Below, piece after piece: positions 17,041-25,610 of a stretch of DNA of 38,103 nucleotides. Each line of letters opens with the position of its first letter. Position 1 is the stretch's first letter. Under the pieces are notes generated by a model. That model searched no databases. It was not told where the DNA came from and was given only the letters and a program-made list of their open reading frames with translations. A program made the position numbers and the translations under genes. The stretch is from Ulvibacterium sp039819225 (GTDB lineage Bacteria > Bacteroidota > Bacteroidia > Flavobacteriales > Flavobacteriaceae): the NCBI GenBank assembly GCA_039819225.1, contig JBCBSN010000012.1, forward strand, positions 1 to 38,103, read 5' to 3'.

Positions 17041-18060
17041 ATGACAAAGCGAGAAGTAGTGAAAATGGTCTTGGATCATCGGAAACCGCCTTATGTACCC
17101 TGGTCTTTTAAATTTACCCAGGAACCTAAGGAAATGCTCCAGGAACACTATGGGGTCAAGGATTTGGATCTGGTTCTGGGAAACCATATCCTAAATTTGG
17201 GGAGCGACATCGGCTTTTTTGAAGAGGTGGAAAAAGACCATTTTAAGGATGTTTTCAATGTGGTCTGGGATAGATCCATAGATAAGGATATAGGAATACC
17301 CATTGAAGATGTGATAAAGGAACCTACCTTGGAGGGTATTCCTTTTCCGGATCCGCGCGACCCTAGATTTTTTGCCAATATAGAGCCTGAAATAAATAAG
17401 AAACCACATCTGTTCCGGGTTTTCCAGATTGGATTTTCCCTCTATGAAAGGGCGTGGTCCCTTAGGGGAACGGAGAATTTGCTGATGGACTTTTTTATGT
17501 ATCCTGATTTTGTACATGCCCTTCTAGGGAAGATTGCCGATTACAACATTGCCCAGGTAAAAAAGGCTTTGGAATATGATATTGATGCGGTTTATTTCGG
17601 AGACGACTGGGGGCAGCAACAAGGACTGATCATGGGCCCAGATATCTGGCATGAGTTCATTTATCCCCATATTCAAAGGATGTACAAAACGGTAAAGGAT
17701 GCCGGCAAGTATGTAATGATCCATTCCTGTGGGGACGTGGACGAACTTTTTCCGTCGCTTATAGAAGCCGGACTCAACTGTTTTAACCCTTTCCAACCCG
17801 AGGTAATGGACGTTCATAAAATACATAACGATTATCTGGGGAAACTCTGTTTTCATGGGGGATTGTCAATGCAGAAGACCTTGCCTTTTGGCAGTAAGGA
17901 AGAGGTAAGGGAAGAGTCCCTGGCGCTATTGGAAATGGGATCTAAGGGAGGGTATATTTTTTCGCCCTCGCATTCCGTGGAAAGTGATACTTCTTTGGAG
18001 AATATTCTAACTTTTGTTGAAGTGGCCCAAGCACAGTTAAAAGAACCAAAATTAGTGTAG
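17041..18060 (+). CDS. UroD-fold methyltransferase, candidate substrate:corrinoid methyltransferase
   Basis: The 339-residue product has the uroporphyrinogen decarboxylase/MtaA barrel. It is not a haem enzyme by context, because a corrinoid protein and reactivase follow. A zinc-site-like motif H228-S-C230-G-D is present, and a third candidate ligand is H311 in S-P-S-H-S-V, where MtaA-type proteins carry Cys. It begins the operon, and its stop is 4 bases before the corrinoid protein start. By analogy with cobamide methyl-transfer systems it probably takes a methyl group from an O-methyl (or other methylated) substrate onto the corrinoid protein. The substrate is unknown; a methylated algal sugar or its breakdown product is suggested only by the neighbourhood. 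Confidence 0.78.
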   Translation: MTKREVVKMVLDHRKPPYVPWSFKFTQEPKEMLQEHYGVKDLDLVLGNHILNLGSDIGFFEEVEKDHFKDVFNVVWDRSIDKDIGIPIEDVIKEPTLEGIPFPDPRDPRFFANIEPEINKKPHLFRVFQIGFSLYERAWSLRGTENLLMDFFMYPDFVHALLGKIADYNIAQVKKALEYDIDAVYFGDDWGQQQGLIMGPDIWHEFIYPHIQRMYKTVKDAGKYVMIHSCGDVDELFPSLIEAGLNCFNPFQPEVMDVHKIHNDYLGKLCFHGGLSMQKTLPFGSKEEVREESLALLEMGSKGGYIFSPSHSVESDTSLENILTFVEVAQAQLKEPKLV

Positions 18061-18064
18061 CACC

Positions 18065-18736
18065 ATGGAAATATTGGAAAAAATAGCCAACTGCATAGAA
18101 TTTGGCAAAATCAACAAAGTGGCTCCTTATCCCCCTAATATGAGGAGAATGGATGGTGCAGACGAACTTACCCTGGCCGCCTTGGAGCAAGGTTTTTCCG
18201 CGGGGGAAGTTTTGTCAAAAGGATTGATTATCGGGATGGAAAAGGTAGGGATTAAGTTTAGGGAAAACAAGGTTTTTGTGCCTCAGGTACTTATGTCCGC
18301 CAAGGCCATGAACGCCTCTATGATGCATTTAAAACCCCTGTTCGCCCAAGGGCATACAGAAAAAAAGGGCGTGTTCATTATTGGAACTGTCCAAGGCGAT
18401 CTGCACGATATCGGAAAGAATCTTGTATCCATGATCGTAGAGGGCAATGGCTATGAGGTCATCGATCTGGGAACTGATGTTCCGGCCCAAAGCTTTATTG
18501 AAAAAATTAAGGAGTTTCCAGAGGCCATTGTGGGGCTTTCGTCTTTGTTGACGACGACCATGGAGAGTATGGGCAATATTGTAAAGGAAATAAAGAATAC
18601 CTATCCCGATCAAAAAATTGCCGTGGGCGGGGCTCCCATAACACAGGAGTTTTGTGATGAAATCGGAGCGGATAACTTCTCAGCGGATCCGCAAGGCGTA
18701 GTGGAATTTATGAATAATTTAAAAAGAACGGCCTAA
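18065..18736 (+). CDS. Corrinoid (cobamide-binding) protein of a methyltransferase system
   Basis: The 223-residue product has the two-domain layout of MtaC/MtbC/MttC-type proteins. An N-terminal helical cap (residues about 1-95) contains L-A-A-L-E-Q-G and V-L-M-S-A-K-A-M. It is followed by a Rossmann-like B12 domain with G-D-L-H-D-I-G-K-N, where D112, H114 and G117 form the DxHxxG motif and H114 is the lower cobalt ligand. The later G-L-S-S-L-L-T-T-T-M and V-G-G-A-P-I-T segments are also typical. It carries the methyl group between the two flanking UroD-fold proteins. Its stop overlaps the next start codon (TAATG), so the genes are translated together. Confidence 0.92.
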   Translation: MEILEKIANCIEFGKINKVAPYPPNMRRMDGADELTLAALEQGFSAGEVLSKGLIIGMEKVGIKFRENKVFVPQVLMSAKAMNASMMHLKPLFAQGHTEKKGVFIIGTVQGDLHDIGKNLVSMIVEGNGYEVIDLGTDVPAQSFIEKIKEFPEAIVGLSSLLTTTMESMGNIVKEIKNTYPDQKIAVGGAPITQEFCDEIGADNFSADPQGVVEFMNNLKRTA

Positions 18737-20097
18737 TGAACGGATTGGAACTGATTACGGCCGCCATGGAGCGGAAAAAAGTAGAACGGATCCCATGGGT
18801 CCCTTTCGTGGGAGCACATGCGGGACAATTACTTGTGGTTGATGCCACCACCTATTTCAAATCGGAACGACATATTGTGGACGGTGCGGAAATTGCGATT
18901 AAAAAATATCGTCCTGACGGGATTCCCGTAACCTTTGACCTGCAGATCGAGGCGGAAGTTTTGGGATGCACGTTGAAGTGGTCCGAGGAGAACCCTCCTG
19001 CCGTGATCTCCCATCCCTTGGGTGAAGGGGTGTTACAATTGGAAGACTTGAAAGTGCCTTGTCGTTGCAAGGGTAGGATCGGAACGGTTATGAACGCTGC
19101 CGCCATGATAAGGGAACGGCATCCGGATATTGCTTTATACGGCCTTATAACGGGTCCCTTTACCTTGGCCCTACATTTGTTGGGCACCGATATTTTTATG
19201 AAACTATTTGAAGATCCGGACTATGTGGGCCGTCTTATGGACTTCTGTAAGCAAGTGGGCGAGGCAATGAGCAAGTACTATACCGAGGCCGGGTGTGATG
19301 TTATAGCCGTTGTGGATCCTATGGTGAGCCAAATCGACCCCATGTCCTTTGAGATGTTCGTTGCGCCCTATTGTAAGGAATTGTTCAAACATATTGGGGA
19401 ATGTGGTGCCTTGAGTTCGTTCTTTGTCTGTGGCAATGCCACCCAGAACATTGAAGAAATGTGCAAATGTGGTCCGGACAATATTTCCGTTGATGAGAAT
19501 ATCCCACTGGATTACCTAAAGGAACATGCGGAAACCTATGAAGTAAGCTTTGGGGGCAATATGAAACTAACGTCCGTTTTACTGATGGGTACCCCCGAGG
19601 ATTCCAAGTTTGAAGCCTTGGAATGTATGGATATTGGAGGCAATACCGGGTTTATCCTGGCCCCAGGCTGTGATCTGCCTATGGCCACCCCAGAAGAAAA
19701 CTTGGTGGCGGTCGGAGAAATTGTGCACGATACCTATCAACAAGATGTGCTTAGGGCAAAGGGAAAGACCACCAAGGAATTGGAATTGCTGAACCTTAAG
19801 GAATACTTTTCACCGGATAAGGTAATCGTTGATGTGATAACCTTGGATTCCGCTTCGTGCGCACCTTGCCAATATATGGTAAAAGCAGTGGAACTGGCCG
19901 TTACCGAGTTGGAATCGGACCGAGTGGAATATGTGGAACACAAAATCAAAAATCAGGAAGGCATACAGATGATGATGTCCCTGGGGGTTAAAAACTTGCC
20001 TACTATCTGTATTGATGGTAAAGCGGAGTTTATCTCCAAAATTCCACCAAAAACGGAACTTATGGCCTGTATACAGGAACATTTAGATCAAAAATAG
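18736..20097 (+). CDS. MtaA-like methylcorrinoid methyltransferase fused to a thioredoxin-like domain
   Basis: The 453-residue product has an N-terminal UroD/MtaA-type barrel (about 1-350) and a C-terminal thioredoxin-fold domain (about 365-453) with C375-A-P-C378 and the cis-Pro motif N-L-P-T. In the barrel the zinc motif expected as H-x-C reads F230-V-C232, followed by G-N; the distal Cys is kept as C312 in P-G-C-D-L-P. Known MtaA/MtbA proteins move methyl from the corrinoid to coenzyme M, which is not expected in this organism, so the acceptor is open: tetrahydrofolate, homocysteine or a protein thiol. The fused redox domain could supply or protect the thiol. It overlaps the corrinoid protein gene by one base and precedes the CobW gene. 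Confidence 0.8.
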   Translation: MNGLELITAAMERKKVERIPWVPFVGAHAGQLLVVDATTYFKSERHIVDGAEIAIKKYRPDGIPVTFDLQIEAEVLGCTLKWSEENPPAVISHPLGEGVLQLEDLKVPCRCKGRIGTVMNAAAMIRERHPDIALYGLITGPFTLALHLLGTDIFMKLFEDPDYVGRLMDFCKQVGEAMSKYYTEAGCDVIAVVDPMVSQIDPMSFEMFVAPYCKELFKHIGECGALSSFFVCGNATQNIEEMCKCGPDNISVDENIPLDYLKEHAETYEVSFGGNMKLTSVLLMGTPEDSKFEALECMDIGGNTGFILAPGCDLPMATPEENLVAVGEIVHDTYQQDVLRAKGKTTKELELLNLKEYFSPDKVIVDVITLDSASCAPCQYMVKAVELAVTELESDRVEYVEHKIKNQEGIQMMMSLGVKNLPTICIDGKAEFISKIPPKTELMACIQEHLDQK

Positions 20098-20109
20098 AGT
20101 CGGGACAGG

Positions 20110-21012
20110 ATGACAGATTTAATTTTGGTTAGTGGTTTTTTAGGAAGTGGCAAGACCACATTGTTGAAACGATTGCTACAGGCCAATACGGATAAAAGGG
20201 TTGCCGTAATCCAAAATGAATTTGCCCCTTCGGGTGTGGATGGTAAGGAATTGCAACTGTCCGGCCAGGCCTTTAAGCTGGTGGAGATAAACAATGGGTC
20301 GGTTTTCTGTGTATGTCTCTTGCACACCTTTTTAGAACGCTTGGACGAGCTTATCGAGAATTATCGCCCTGAAATCATTTATTTGGAAGCGTCGGGCATT
20401 TCGGACCCTATTTCGATCTGCGAATTATTAAATCAGGATAGCATAAGGAACAAAGTGAGGTACGGCGGTGCCTGGTGCGTTGTAGATGCCTTACATTTCA
20501 AGAAGGCGGCCGCTTTTGTAAACAGGGCCAAACATCAGGTGCGGGTTGCGGATACCATCATTCTAAATAAGATGGATTTAGTGGATGAAAAACAATTGGG
20601 TGAGGTGCTTCAACAAATAAAGACCATTAATCCCGTAGCCAACATCAAAACGGCTACATTTTGCGATGTCCAAGACACCCAACCCCATTTTAGGCCAAAG
20701 GACTTACCCTCCAGTTTTGAAGACCGTCCCCCGGAGGAGATCAAGGCTGCCGTATATCGCACTACCGCAATAATAGACTTGGAGCAGCTAAAAGAGTTTT
20801 TGGTAGCTTTGGCCAAGGTAAGTATCAGGGCCAAGGGGTTTGTGAGGGTAGCCAAAAATAAATATGTGTTGTTCCACTTGGCTTTTAATGATTTTGATAT
20901 ACTTCCCCTAAAGGGGTATTCCGGTAGTTGCGAGATAATTGCCTTTGGGGAACTCATGCACGTAAAACTGTTACGACAATTATTTCAAAAAGCGAAAGAA
21001 CCCGTGGCGTGA
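20110..21012 (+). CDS. CobW/COG0523 family GTPase (metallochaperone-like)
   Basis: The 300-residue product has Walker A G-F-L-G-S-G-K-T-T (9-17), N-K-M-D for guanine recognition, and a C-terminal CobW domain. The metal-binding motif usually written C-x-C-C reads C67-V-C69-L, so one Cys is lost. COG0523 proteins deliver metals or act in cobalamin metabolism; placement within a cobamide methyltransferase operon suggests a role in corrinoid or zinc loading of the methyltransferases, which is inference. Its stop overlaps the next gene's GTG start by 3 bases. Confidence 0.88.
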   Translation: MTDLILVSGFLGSGKTTLLKRLLQANTDKRVAVIQNEFAPSGVDGKELQLSGQAFKLVEINNGSVFCVCLLHTFLERLDELIENYRPEIIYLEASGISDPISICELLNQDSIRNKVRYGGAWCVVDALHFKKAAAFVNRAKHQVRVADTIILNKMDLVDEKQLGEVLQQIKTINPVANIKTATFCDVQDTQPHFRPKDLPSSFEDRPPEEIKAAVYRTTAIIDLEQLKEFLVALAKVSIRAKGFVRVAKNKYVLFHLAFNDFDILPLKGYSGSCEIIAFGELMHVKLLRQLFQKAKEPVA

Positions 21013-21713
21013 AGGAAATCTATTCGTATACCATACCGTTTTCGGAAGTGGGCCTAAGACTGGAGCAGATTTCCGCCTTTATGGGTTTGGGCCCGATCCC
21101 CGATCCCCCTTTTGACCAAATGATAGAGACTTCCTTAAATCTGCTTTCCAAGTCCAAGGCGATAACCGGAGGTTTTAGAATAGGTACCGTAGATGGGCTT
21201 TCCGCAAGAGAAGGAAAGGTTAAGGTAAATGGAACGGTTCTTGGCATTGGTACTATGATAGCCTCCTTTTTGAGGAATTCGGAATACGTGGCCTTGTTTA
21301 CCTGTACGGCCGGTATGGAGGTGGAACATTTTAGTGATCGCTTTAAACAGGAGGATGATTTTGTGCTTAGCTATGTCATGGATGCAACAGGATCCATGCT
21401 CGTAGAGGGTGCTATGGATTTGGTCCAGGACAGGCTTAAAGAGATGGTGGGGCTCAAAGGCTTTTCGATCACTAACAGATATAGTCCCGGATATTGTGAT
21501 TGGAAGGTAGCGGACCAGCAAAACCTGTTTTCACTTCTTCCATGGAATTTTTGTGGGGTTTCCTTAAACCGATCCTGTTTGATGAGCCCAGTAAAGTCGG
21601 TCAGTGGGATTATCGGAATCGGGAAGTCCGTAAAACATCTGGACTACATCTGTGACCGCTGTAAAAATGCTACCTGCATTTATCGGAAAAAAGAGATGTA
21701 TCTTAAGAACTAG
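21009..21713 (+). CDS. MetH-activation-domain corrinoid protein reactivase
   Basis: The 234-residue product starts at a GTG at 21009, within the overlapping GTGA of the CobW stop. A longer frame from 20928 would overlap CobW by 85 bases with no matching homology. It has the methionine synthase activation-domain signature R-Y-S-P-G-Y followed by C-D-W-K-V-A-D-Q-Q, and a C-terminal Cys cluster C-D-R-C-K-N-A-T-C-I-Y-R. MetH activation domains use SAM and reduced flavodoxin to rescue inactive cob(II)alamin; stand-alone versions occur in corrinoid methyltransferase operons. It completes the set needed to keep the corrinoid protein active and ends 16 bases from the convergent AraC gene. Confidence 0.85.
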   Translation: MKEIYSYTIPFSEVGLRLEQISAFMGLGPIPDPPFDQMIETSLNLLSKSKAITGGFRIGTVDGLSAREGKVKVNGTVLGIGTMIASFLRNSEYVALFTCTAGMEVEHFSDRFKQEDDFVLSYVMDATGSMLVEGAMDLVQDRLKEMVGLKGFSITNRYSPGYCDWKVADQQNLFSLLPWNFCGVSLNRSCLMSPVKSVSGIIGIGKSVKHLDYICDRCKNATCIYRKKEMYLKN

Positions 21714-21716
21714 GTG

Positions 21717-21744
21717 GTAAGAATAGAAGTTAAACCGTTCTTAC
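21717..21744. terminator. Possible weak bidirectional terminator between convergent genes
   Basis: GTAAGAA and TTCTTAC form a 7-bp stem with a 14-base loop across the convergent stops of the reactivase and araC-type genes, followed by ATATTT. AT-rich and without a clear T-run, so uncertain. Confidence 0.25.
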
Positions 21745-22572
21745 ATATTTCTTTTGATAGACCAATGGCGAACACTCCTTGAATTTTTTAAACTGACGAT
21801 AAAAGAAGGGGAGCGATTCATAACCACAGGAAAATCCTATTTGTGAAACGGATTTATCCGTGTCCAATAGCATCCTTGCCGCCATATTAATGCGATATTC
21901 GTTTAAAAAGGAAAAGAACGGGCGCCCCATCATCTTGGTAAAAAATCGGGAAAAGGATTGCTCGGACATGTTCATCAAATCCGCCAATTCCCTTAAATAG
22001 ATTTTTCGGTCAAAGTGGGCTGCCACAAAATCATGGGCCTTGGCGATCCTACTTCCATATTCGGAAGGAATATCATCCATAAAACTGGCTTCGGAAAGGG
22101 TAGTGTAGGAACACTTGGACAATGCTGTGAGCAGTGTCAACAACTGGATATATAGTTCGTCCCCGTGCAATTTTATCAGTTTTTTCAGTTTGGGCAACAG
22201 GGGTACGGTTTCCGCGGCACTAAAAATGATCCCCTTAGAGGCCGTTCTCAACATATGGAAAACAGGTGCCAATTCCGGAACCTTGGTATAGATGCCCCGA
22301 TTCCATTGAATAACGGTGGATTTTGACTTGCCCTTTTGCCCGATGGTATTTTTCCAACAATGAGGAAGATTGCCCCGCAAAAGAACCAGTTCCCCAGGCT
22401 CATAAGGTCCTACGTAATCCCCTATGAATTTTGTCCCAACGCTCTCGTCAATATAGGTAAGTTCATGTTGGGGATGAAAATGCCATGGGGTCTCAAAGTC
22501 CTTCTTAGTATGTAGAAATCCCAGGATGGTCTTCTGCTTTCCTAAATGAATGGGTTCCAGAATAGGTTTCAT
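21730..22572 (-). CDS. AraC-family transcriptional regulator with N-terminal cupin domain
   Basis: The 280-residue product has an N-terminal cupin-like sensor region with F-H-P-Q-H-E-L-T-Y-I and G-E-L-V-L-L-R-G-N-L-P-H-C-W. A C-terminal pair of helix-turn-helix motifs includes L-R-E-L-A-D-L-M-N-M-S-E-Q-S-F-S-R-F-F and V-S-Q-I-G-F-S-C-G-Y-E-S. Such regulators in Bacteroidota sense sugars or their derivatives. It is transcribed away from the P450 operon and converges on the cobamide operon, so it is a good candidate to regulate one or both demethylation operons. Confidence 0.9.
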   Translation of the reverse strand: MKPILEPIHLGKQKTILGFLHTKKDFETPWHFHPQHELTYIDESVGTKFIGDYVGPYEPGELVLLRGNLPHCWKNTIGQKGKSKSTVIQWNRGIYTKVPELAPVFHMLRTASKGIIFSAAETVPLLPKLKKLIKLHGDELYIQLLTLLTALSKCSYTTLSEASFMDDIPSEYGSRIAKAHDFVAAHFDRKIYLRELADLMNMSEQSFSRFFTKMMGRPFFSFLNEYRINMAARMLLDTDKSVSQIGFSCGYESLPFFYRQFKKFKECSPLVYQKKYVRTV

Positions 22573-22832
22573 AGTGAAGGCATTTCAAACGCTTCCTTTG
22601 ATTTTTAGAATGACCGATCCTTAAAAGGAACGCCCAAAAATATCCAAGGAAGTGCTTTATTTTATCTATCTATGCTAAAAATAGGCATTATAACAACAGA
22701 ATAGTTTAGGATTTGGTCAAAAAACATTAGGGATGGAAATCATATAATTCCAATTTTTGTAAAAATCGATTCAAATGCTTTTTTTGAAATATTTCAAAAC
22801 AGGCCGTAAACAAGAATACAAAAGACTTAAAA
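22573..22832. promoter_or_regulatory. Divergent promoter region of araC-type gene and P450 operon
   Basis: The 260-base spacer carries a minus-strand -7 box TATTTTTG at 22635-22642 (seen as CAAAAATA on the plus strand), suitably placed for the AraC gene. No exact TAnnTTTG match was found on the plus strand before the P450 gene. The region is AT-rich and has no gene. Confidence 0.45.
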
Positions 22833-23990
22833 ATGGAAAAGAGCAAACTCCCTGATCCTTTTGAAAAGGCCAGAATCAACAAGGGCCTAGGGGAAATGAA
22901 CGATCAGGATGATCCCGTGAAAATGTTATTACGCCATAGGGACGTTCGCAAAACGGCCCATAATTACAGGACGTTTTCTTCCGAGGCCTTGCCGGGTCGT
23001 ATCGTGGTGCCTTCCGAGGTGAATATTAGGGAAACACGGCAAATTCCCTTTGAACTGGACCCACCTTCCCATGGTGCCTATAGGGCCGCTGTAGAACCCT
23101 GGTTTAAGCGACCACTGCAAACGGAGTATCAAAAAAGGCTTTCGGAACAAATAAACACTATTGTGGAAGCGGCATTGGAGAAGGCCTCGGTAGAAGTGGT
23201 AAACGGTTTTTCCTTGCCTTTACAATCCCGTGCCCTTACCCTTTTGTTGAATATCCCTTATGAGGAGGCCGAGACCTGGATTTCTTGGGGGACCCATGTT
23301 TTCAGAAGTGAAGATACTGCCCTGGATGGGGACAAGGCTGCCATTCTGTACGACTATATCGATGCACAGATCGATAAGGCCCTTGAGCATCCCGGGGAGG
23401 ATTTGTACTCGGTTTTATTGGCAACCGAGGTAGACGGCAAAAGAATGACCCGTGAGGAGGTAAAAGGGGTTATGGTCCTCACCTTTGCCGGTGGGCGGGA
23501 TACGGTCATCAACGCCATAACCAACACCATTGCCTATTTGGCAGAGCATCCGGAATCCCTGGAGCGGCTGCGCAATGAGCCTGAACTAATCGGGAAATCC
23601 GTAGAGGAGTTTATCCGGTATTTTTCCCCACTTACCCAAATGGGAAGAGTGGTTGTAGAGGATACCCAGGTGTGCGAACATGCCATAAAGGCGGATAGCA
23701 GGGTATCCCTATGTTGGGCCTCCGCGAACCGGGATGCCTCGGTTTTTGAGAATCCCGATGAAATAATACTGGATCGGAAGGTGAATCCCCACGTGGCCTT
23801 TGGATTTAGCCATCACAATTGTCTGGGAGCCACCCATGCCCGCCAACTCATGCGGATTTTGTTGCAAATCCTTGTAGAGAAGGTGGATTCCATGGAAATC
23901 TTGGATTTTGAGGAGAACATTGAGGATTTGGGCGAGTTTAAACGAAAAGTAGGTTATGACCGTATTAGGGTGCGGTTCAATCCGAATTAA
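22833..23990 (+). CDS. Cytochrome P450, probable 6-O-methyl-D-galactose demethylase
   Basis: The 385-residue soluble bacterial P450 has the I-helix motif F-A-G-G-R-D-T, the ExxR motif E-E-F-I-R, and the haem loop F-G-F-S-H-H-N-C-L-G with C330 as the haem ligand. It lacks a signal peptide. The next two genes encode a 2Fe-2S ferredoxin and a ferredoxin reductase, giving a three-part class I system. Such P450 trios in marine Flavobacteriia (Zobellia galactanivorans, Formosa agariphila) oxidatively demethylate 6-O-methyl-D-galactose from porphyran, releasing formaldehyde. The same role here is inferred from gene order and setting, and it needs oxygen and NAD(P)H. Confidence 0.85.
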   Translation: MEKSKLPDPFEKARINKGLGEMNDQDDPVKMLLRHRDVRKTAHNYRTFSSEALPGRIVVPSEVNIRETRQIPFELDPPSHGAYRAAVEPWFKRPLQTEYQKRLSEQINTIVEAALEKASVEVVNGFSLPLQSRALTLLLNIPYEEAETWISWGTHVFRSEDTALDGDKAAILYDYIDAQIDKALEHPGEDLYSVLLATEVDGKRMTREEVKGVMVLTFAGGRDTVINAITNTIAYLAEHPESLERLRNEPELIGKSVEEFIRYFSPLTQMGRVVVEDTQVCEHAIKADSRVSLCWASANRDASVFENPDEIILDRKVNPHVAFGFSHHNCLGATHARQLMRILLQILVEKVDSMEILDFEENIEDLGEFKRKVGYDRIRVRFNPN

Positions 23991-24005
23991 AAAAGAAAAA
24001 AGATA

Positions 24006-24314
24006 ATGGCAAAGATTACATTTATTACCGGCGATAACGAAAAGATAATCCTGGAGGCAGATTCCGGATCGTTGATGGAACTGGCCGTTAAGCATAATGT
24101 TAAGGGCATCGATGGCGATTGCGGTGGAGTCTGTTCTTGTGCTACCTGCCATGTGCATGTGGCCCCCGGGGATATGGAAAAAACCGGGGAGGCCAGCGAG
24201 ATAGAAATGGATATGCTGGAACTGGACGATAACGCGGACGAATACAGCCGTTTGGGCTGCCAGGTACAAATTACGGAGACTCTGGACGGCATTGTGTTAC
24301 AGGTGGCCAAATAG
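24006..24314 (+). CDS. 2Fe-2S ferredoxin (putidaredoxin/adrenodoxin type)
   Basis: The 102-residue product has cluster ligands C39, C45, C48 and C85, with the typical loop C-G-G-V-C-S-C-A-T-C-H. The spacing matches vertebrate- and Pseudomonas-type ferredoxins that serve P450s rather than plant-type ferredoxins. It lies 15 bases after the P450 gene and 6 before the reductase gene, and should pass electrons from the reductase to the P450. Confidence 0.93.
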   Translation: MAKITFITGDNEKIILEADSGSLMELAVKHNVKGIDGDCGGVCSCATCHVHVAPGDMEKTGEASEIEMDMLELDDNADEYSRLGCQVQITETLDGIVLQVAK

Positions 24315-24320
24315 TAAGCA

Positions 24321-25574
24321 ATGGAAGGGCAAGATTCCAAATCCGGGATATGTGTTATTATCGGGGCCAGTCATGCCGGCGTAAATTGTGCATTTGCTCT
24401 GCGTAGGGAAGGGTGGGCAGGCCCTATTCTTATTTTTGACCGGGATCCGGAAATGCCCTATCACCGACCTCCTTTGTCCAAAACGTATCTGACGGATGCG
24501 AACGGCCAGGGACAAAACCTGCTAAAACCCTTGGAGAGTTATACCCACGAAAATATAGACCTTAAGCTAGGGATATGGGTAAATGAAATAGACCCGGAAG
24601 GGAAATCCATCGTTTTGGAAGATGGCCAGGTGCAGCCGTACACCAAATTGGTCTTGGCCACGGGAGCCCGACCGTTAATACCGCCTATTCCGGGAATAGA
24701 CATGGCCAAAAACCTATTCCTCCTACGTACCGCCAAGGACGTGGCGGCTATTAAAAAAGCCATAAAGGAAAACGGTAACGGAGAGGTCCTGGTCATTGGC
24801 GGAGGATATATTGGGTTGGAAATCGCCGCTTCCCTTAAAAAAATGAATCTGAAGGTTACCTTGTTGGAACGGGAGGAAAGGGTTTTGGCACGGGTGACGG
24901 CACCGGAGATGTCTACTTTTTTTGAAGAACTTCATGAAAAAAATGGGGTGTCCTTATTTACGGGAAAAGACGTGGTTGAGATAAAGACAGATGAAACCCG
25001 CAACCAGGTGCTTTGTGCCGATGGGTCTTCCTTTAATGCCGATATAATTATAGTTGGGGTAGGAATCCGTGTTAATACCGAATTGGCGGAAAAAATAGGC
25101 TTGGATATCCAAAATGGGATTCAGGTGAATGAGACCGCCAGAACAAGCAATGCGGATATCTATGCCATTGGGGATTGTACCTTGCATCACAACCCGCACT
25201 ATAACCGTTATGTTCGACTTGAGTCGGTTCAGAATGCCGTAGACCAGGCAAAGATAGCCGCCGCCTCCATTTGTGGAAAGGAGGTGGTCTACAATGCCAT
25301 TCCTTGGTTCTGGTCCGATCAGTACCAGATAAAACTACAGATGACAGGGCTTTCCCAGGGCTATGACGAAGCCATACAACGCATAGAGAAAGACAAGGAG
25401 AACTGTTTTTCGGTCTGGTATTTCAAAGGGGATGAACTGTTGGCCGTGGATGCCATAAACAATGCCAAGGCCTATGTTTTGGGGATGCGTTTTATCCAAG
25501 CGAGGCAAAAGTTGGATAAATCGAAGGTGGGAGATTCTTCCATTCCTATAAAGCCGACTAGTTTTTTGGCTTAA
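24321..25574 (+). CDS. FAD-dependent ferredoxin reductase (putidaredoxin reductase-like)
   Basis: The 417-residue product has an N-terminal FAD motif I-I-G-A-S-H-A-G (13-20), a central NAD(P)H-binding motif V-I-G-G-G-Y-I-G-L-E-I-A, and the late FAD contact Y-A-I-G-D-C. A C-terminal reductase domain with W-F-W-S-D-Q-Y is typical. It oxidises NADH and reduces the upstream ferredoxin for the P450. Confidence 0.92.
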   Translation: MEGQDSKSGICVIIGASHAGVNCAFALRREGWAGPILIFDRDPEMPYHRPPLSKTYLTDANGQGQNLLKPLESYTHENIDLKLGIWVNEIDPEGKSIVLEDGQVQPYTKLVLATGARPLIPPIPGIDMAKNLFLLRTAKDVAAIKKAIKENGNGEVLVIGGGYIGLEIAASLKKMNLKVTLLEREERVLARVTAPEMSTFFEELHEKNGVSLFTGKDVVEIKTDETRNQVLCADGSSFNADIIIVGVGIRVNTELAEKIGLDIQNGIQVNETARTSNADIYAIGDCTLHHNPHYNRYVRLESVQNAVDQAKIAAASICGKEVVYNAIPWFWSDQYQIKLQMTGLSQGYDEAIQRIEKDKENCFSVWYFKGDELLAVDAINNAKAYVLGMRFIQARQKLDKSKVGDSSIPIKPTSFLA

Positions 25575-25610
25575 AGGTTCGTATGCCAAGTGCAAAACAA
25601 AATAAAAAAA

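Noticed and set aside
17041..20097. UroD-fold genes as haem biosynthesis uroporphyrinogen decarboxylases
   Set aside because: They flank a corrinoid protein and a reactivase and carry cysteine/histidine motifs of methyltransferases, so haem synthesis is unlikely.
20928..21008. Upstream extension of the reactivase gene into the CobW gene
   Set aside because: The extension has no activation-domain character, and the GTG at 21009 gives the usual short overlap.
23709..24269. Antisense open frame (about 186 residues) spanning the P450 and ferredoxin genes
   Set aside because: Covers two clear plus-strand genes including the haem and cluster-ligand motifs.
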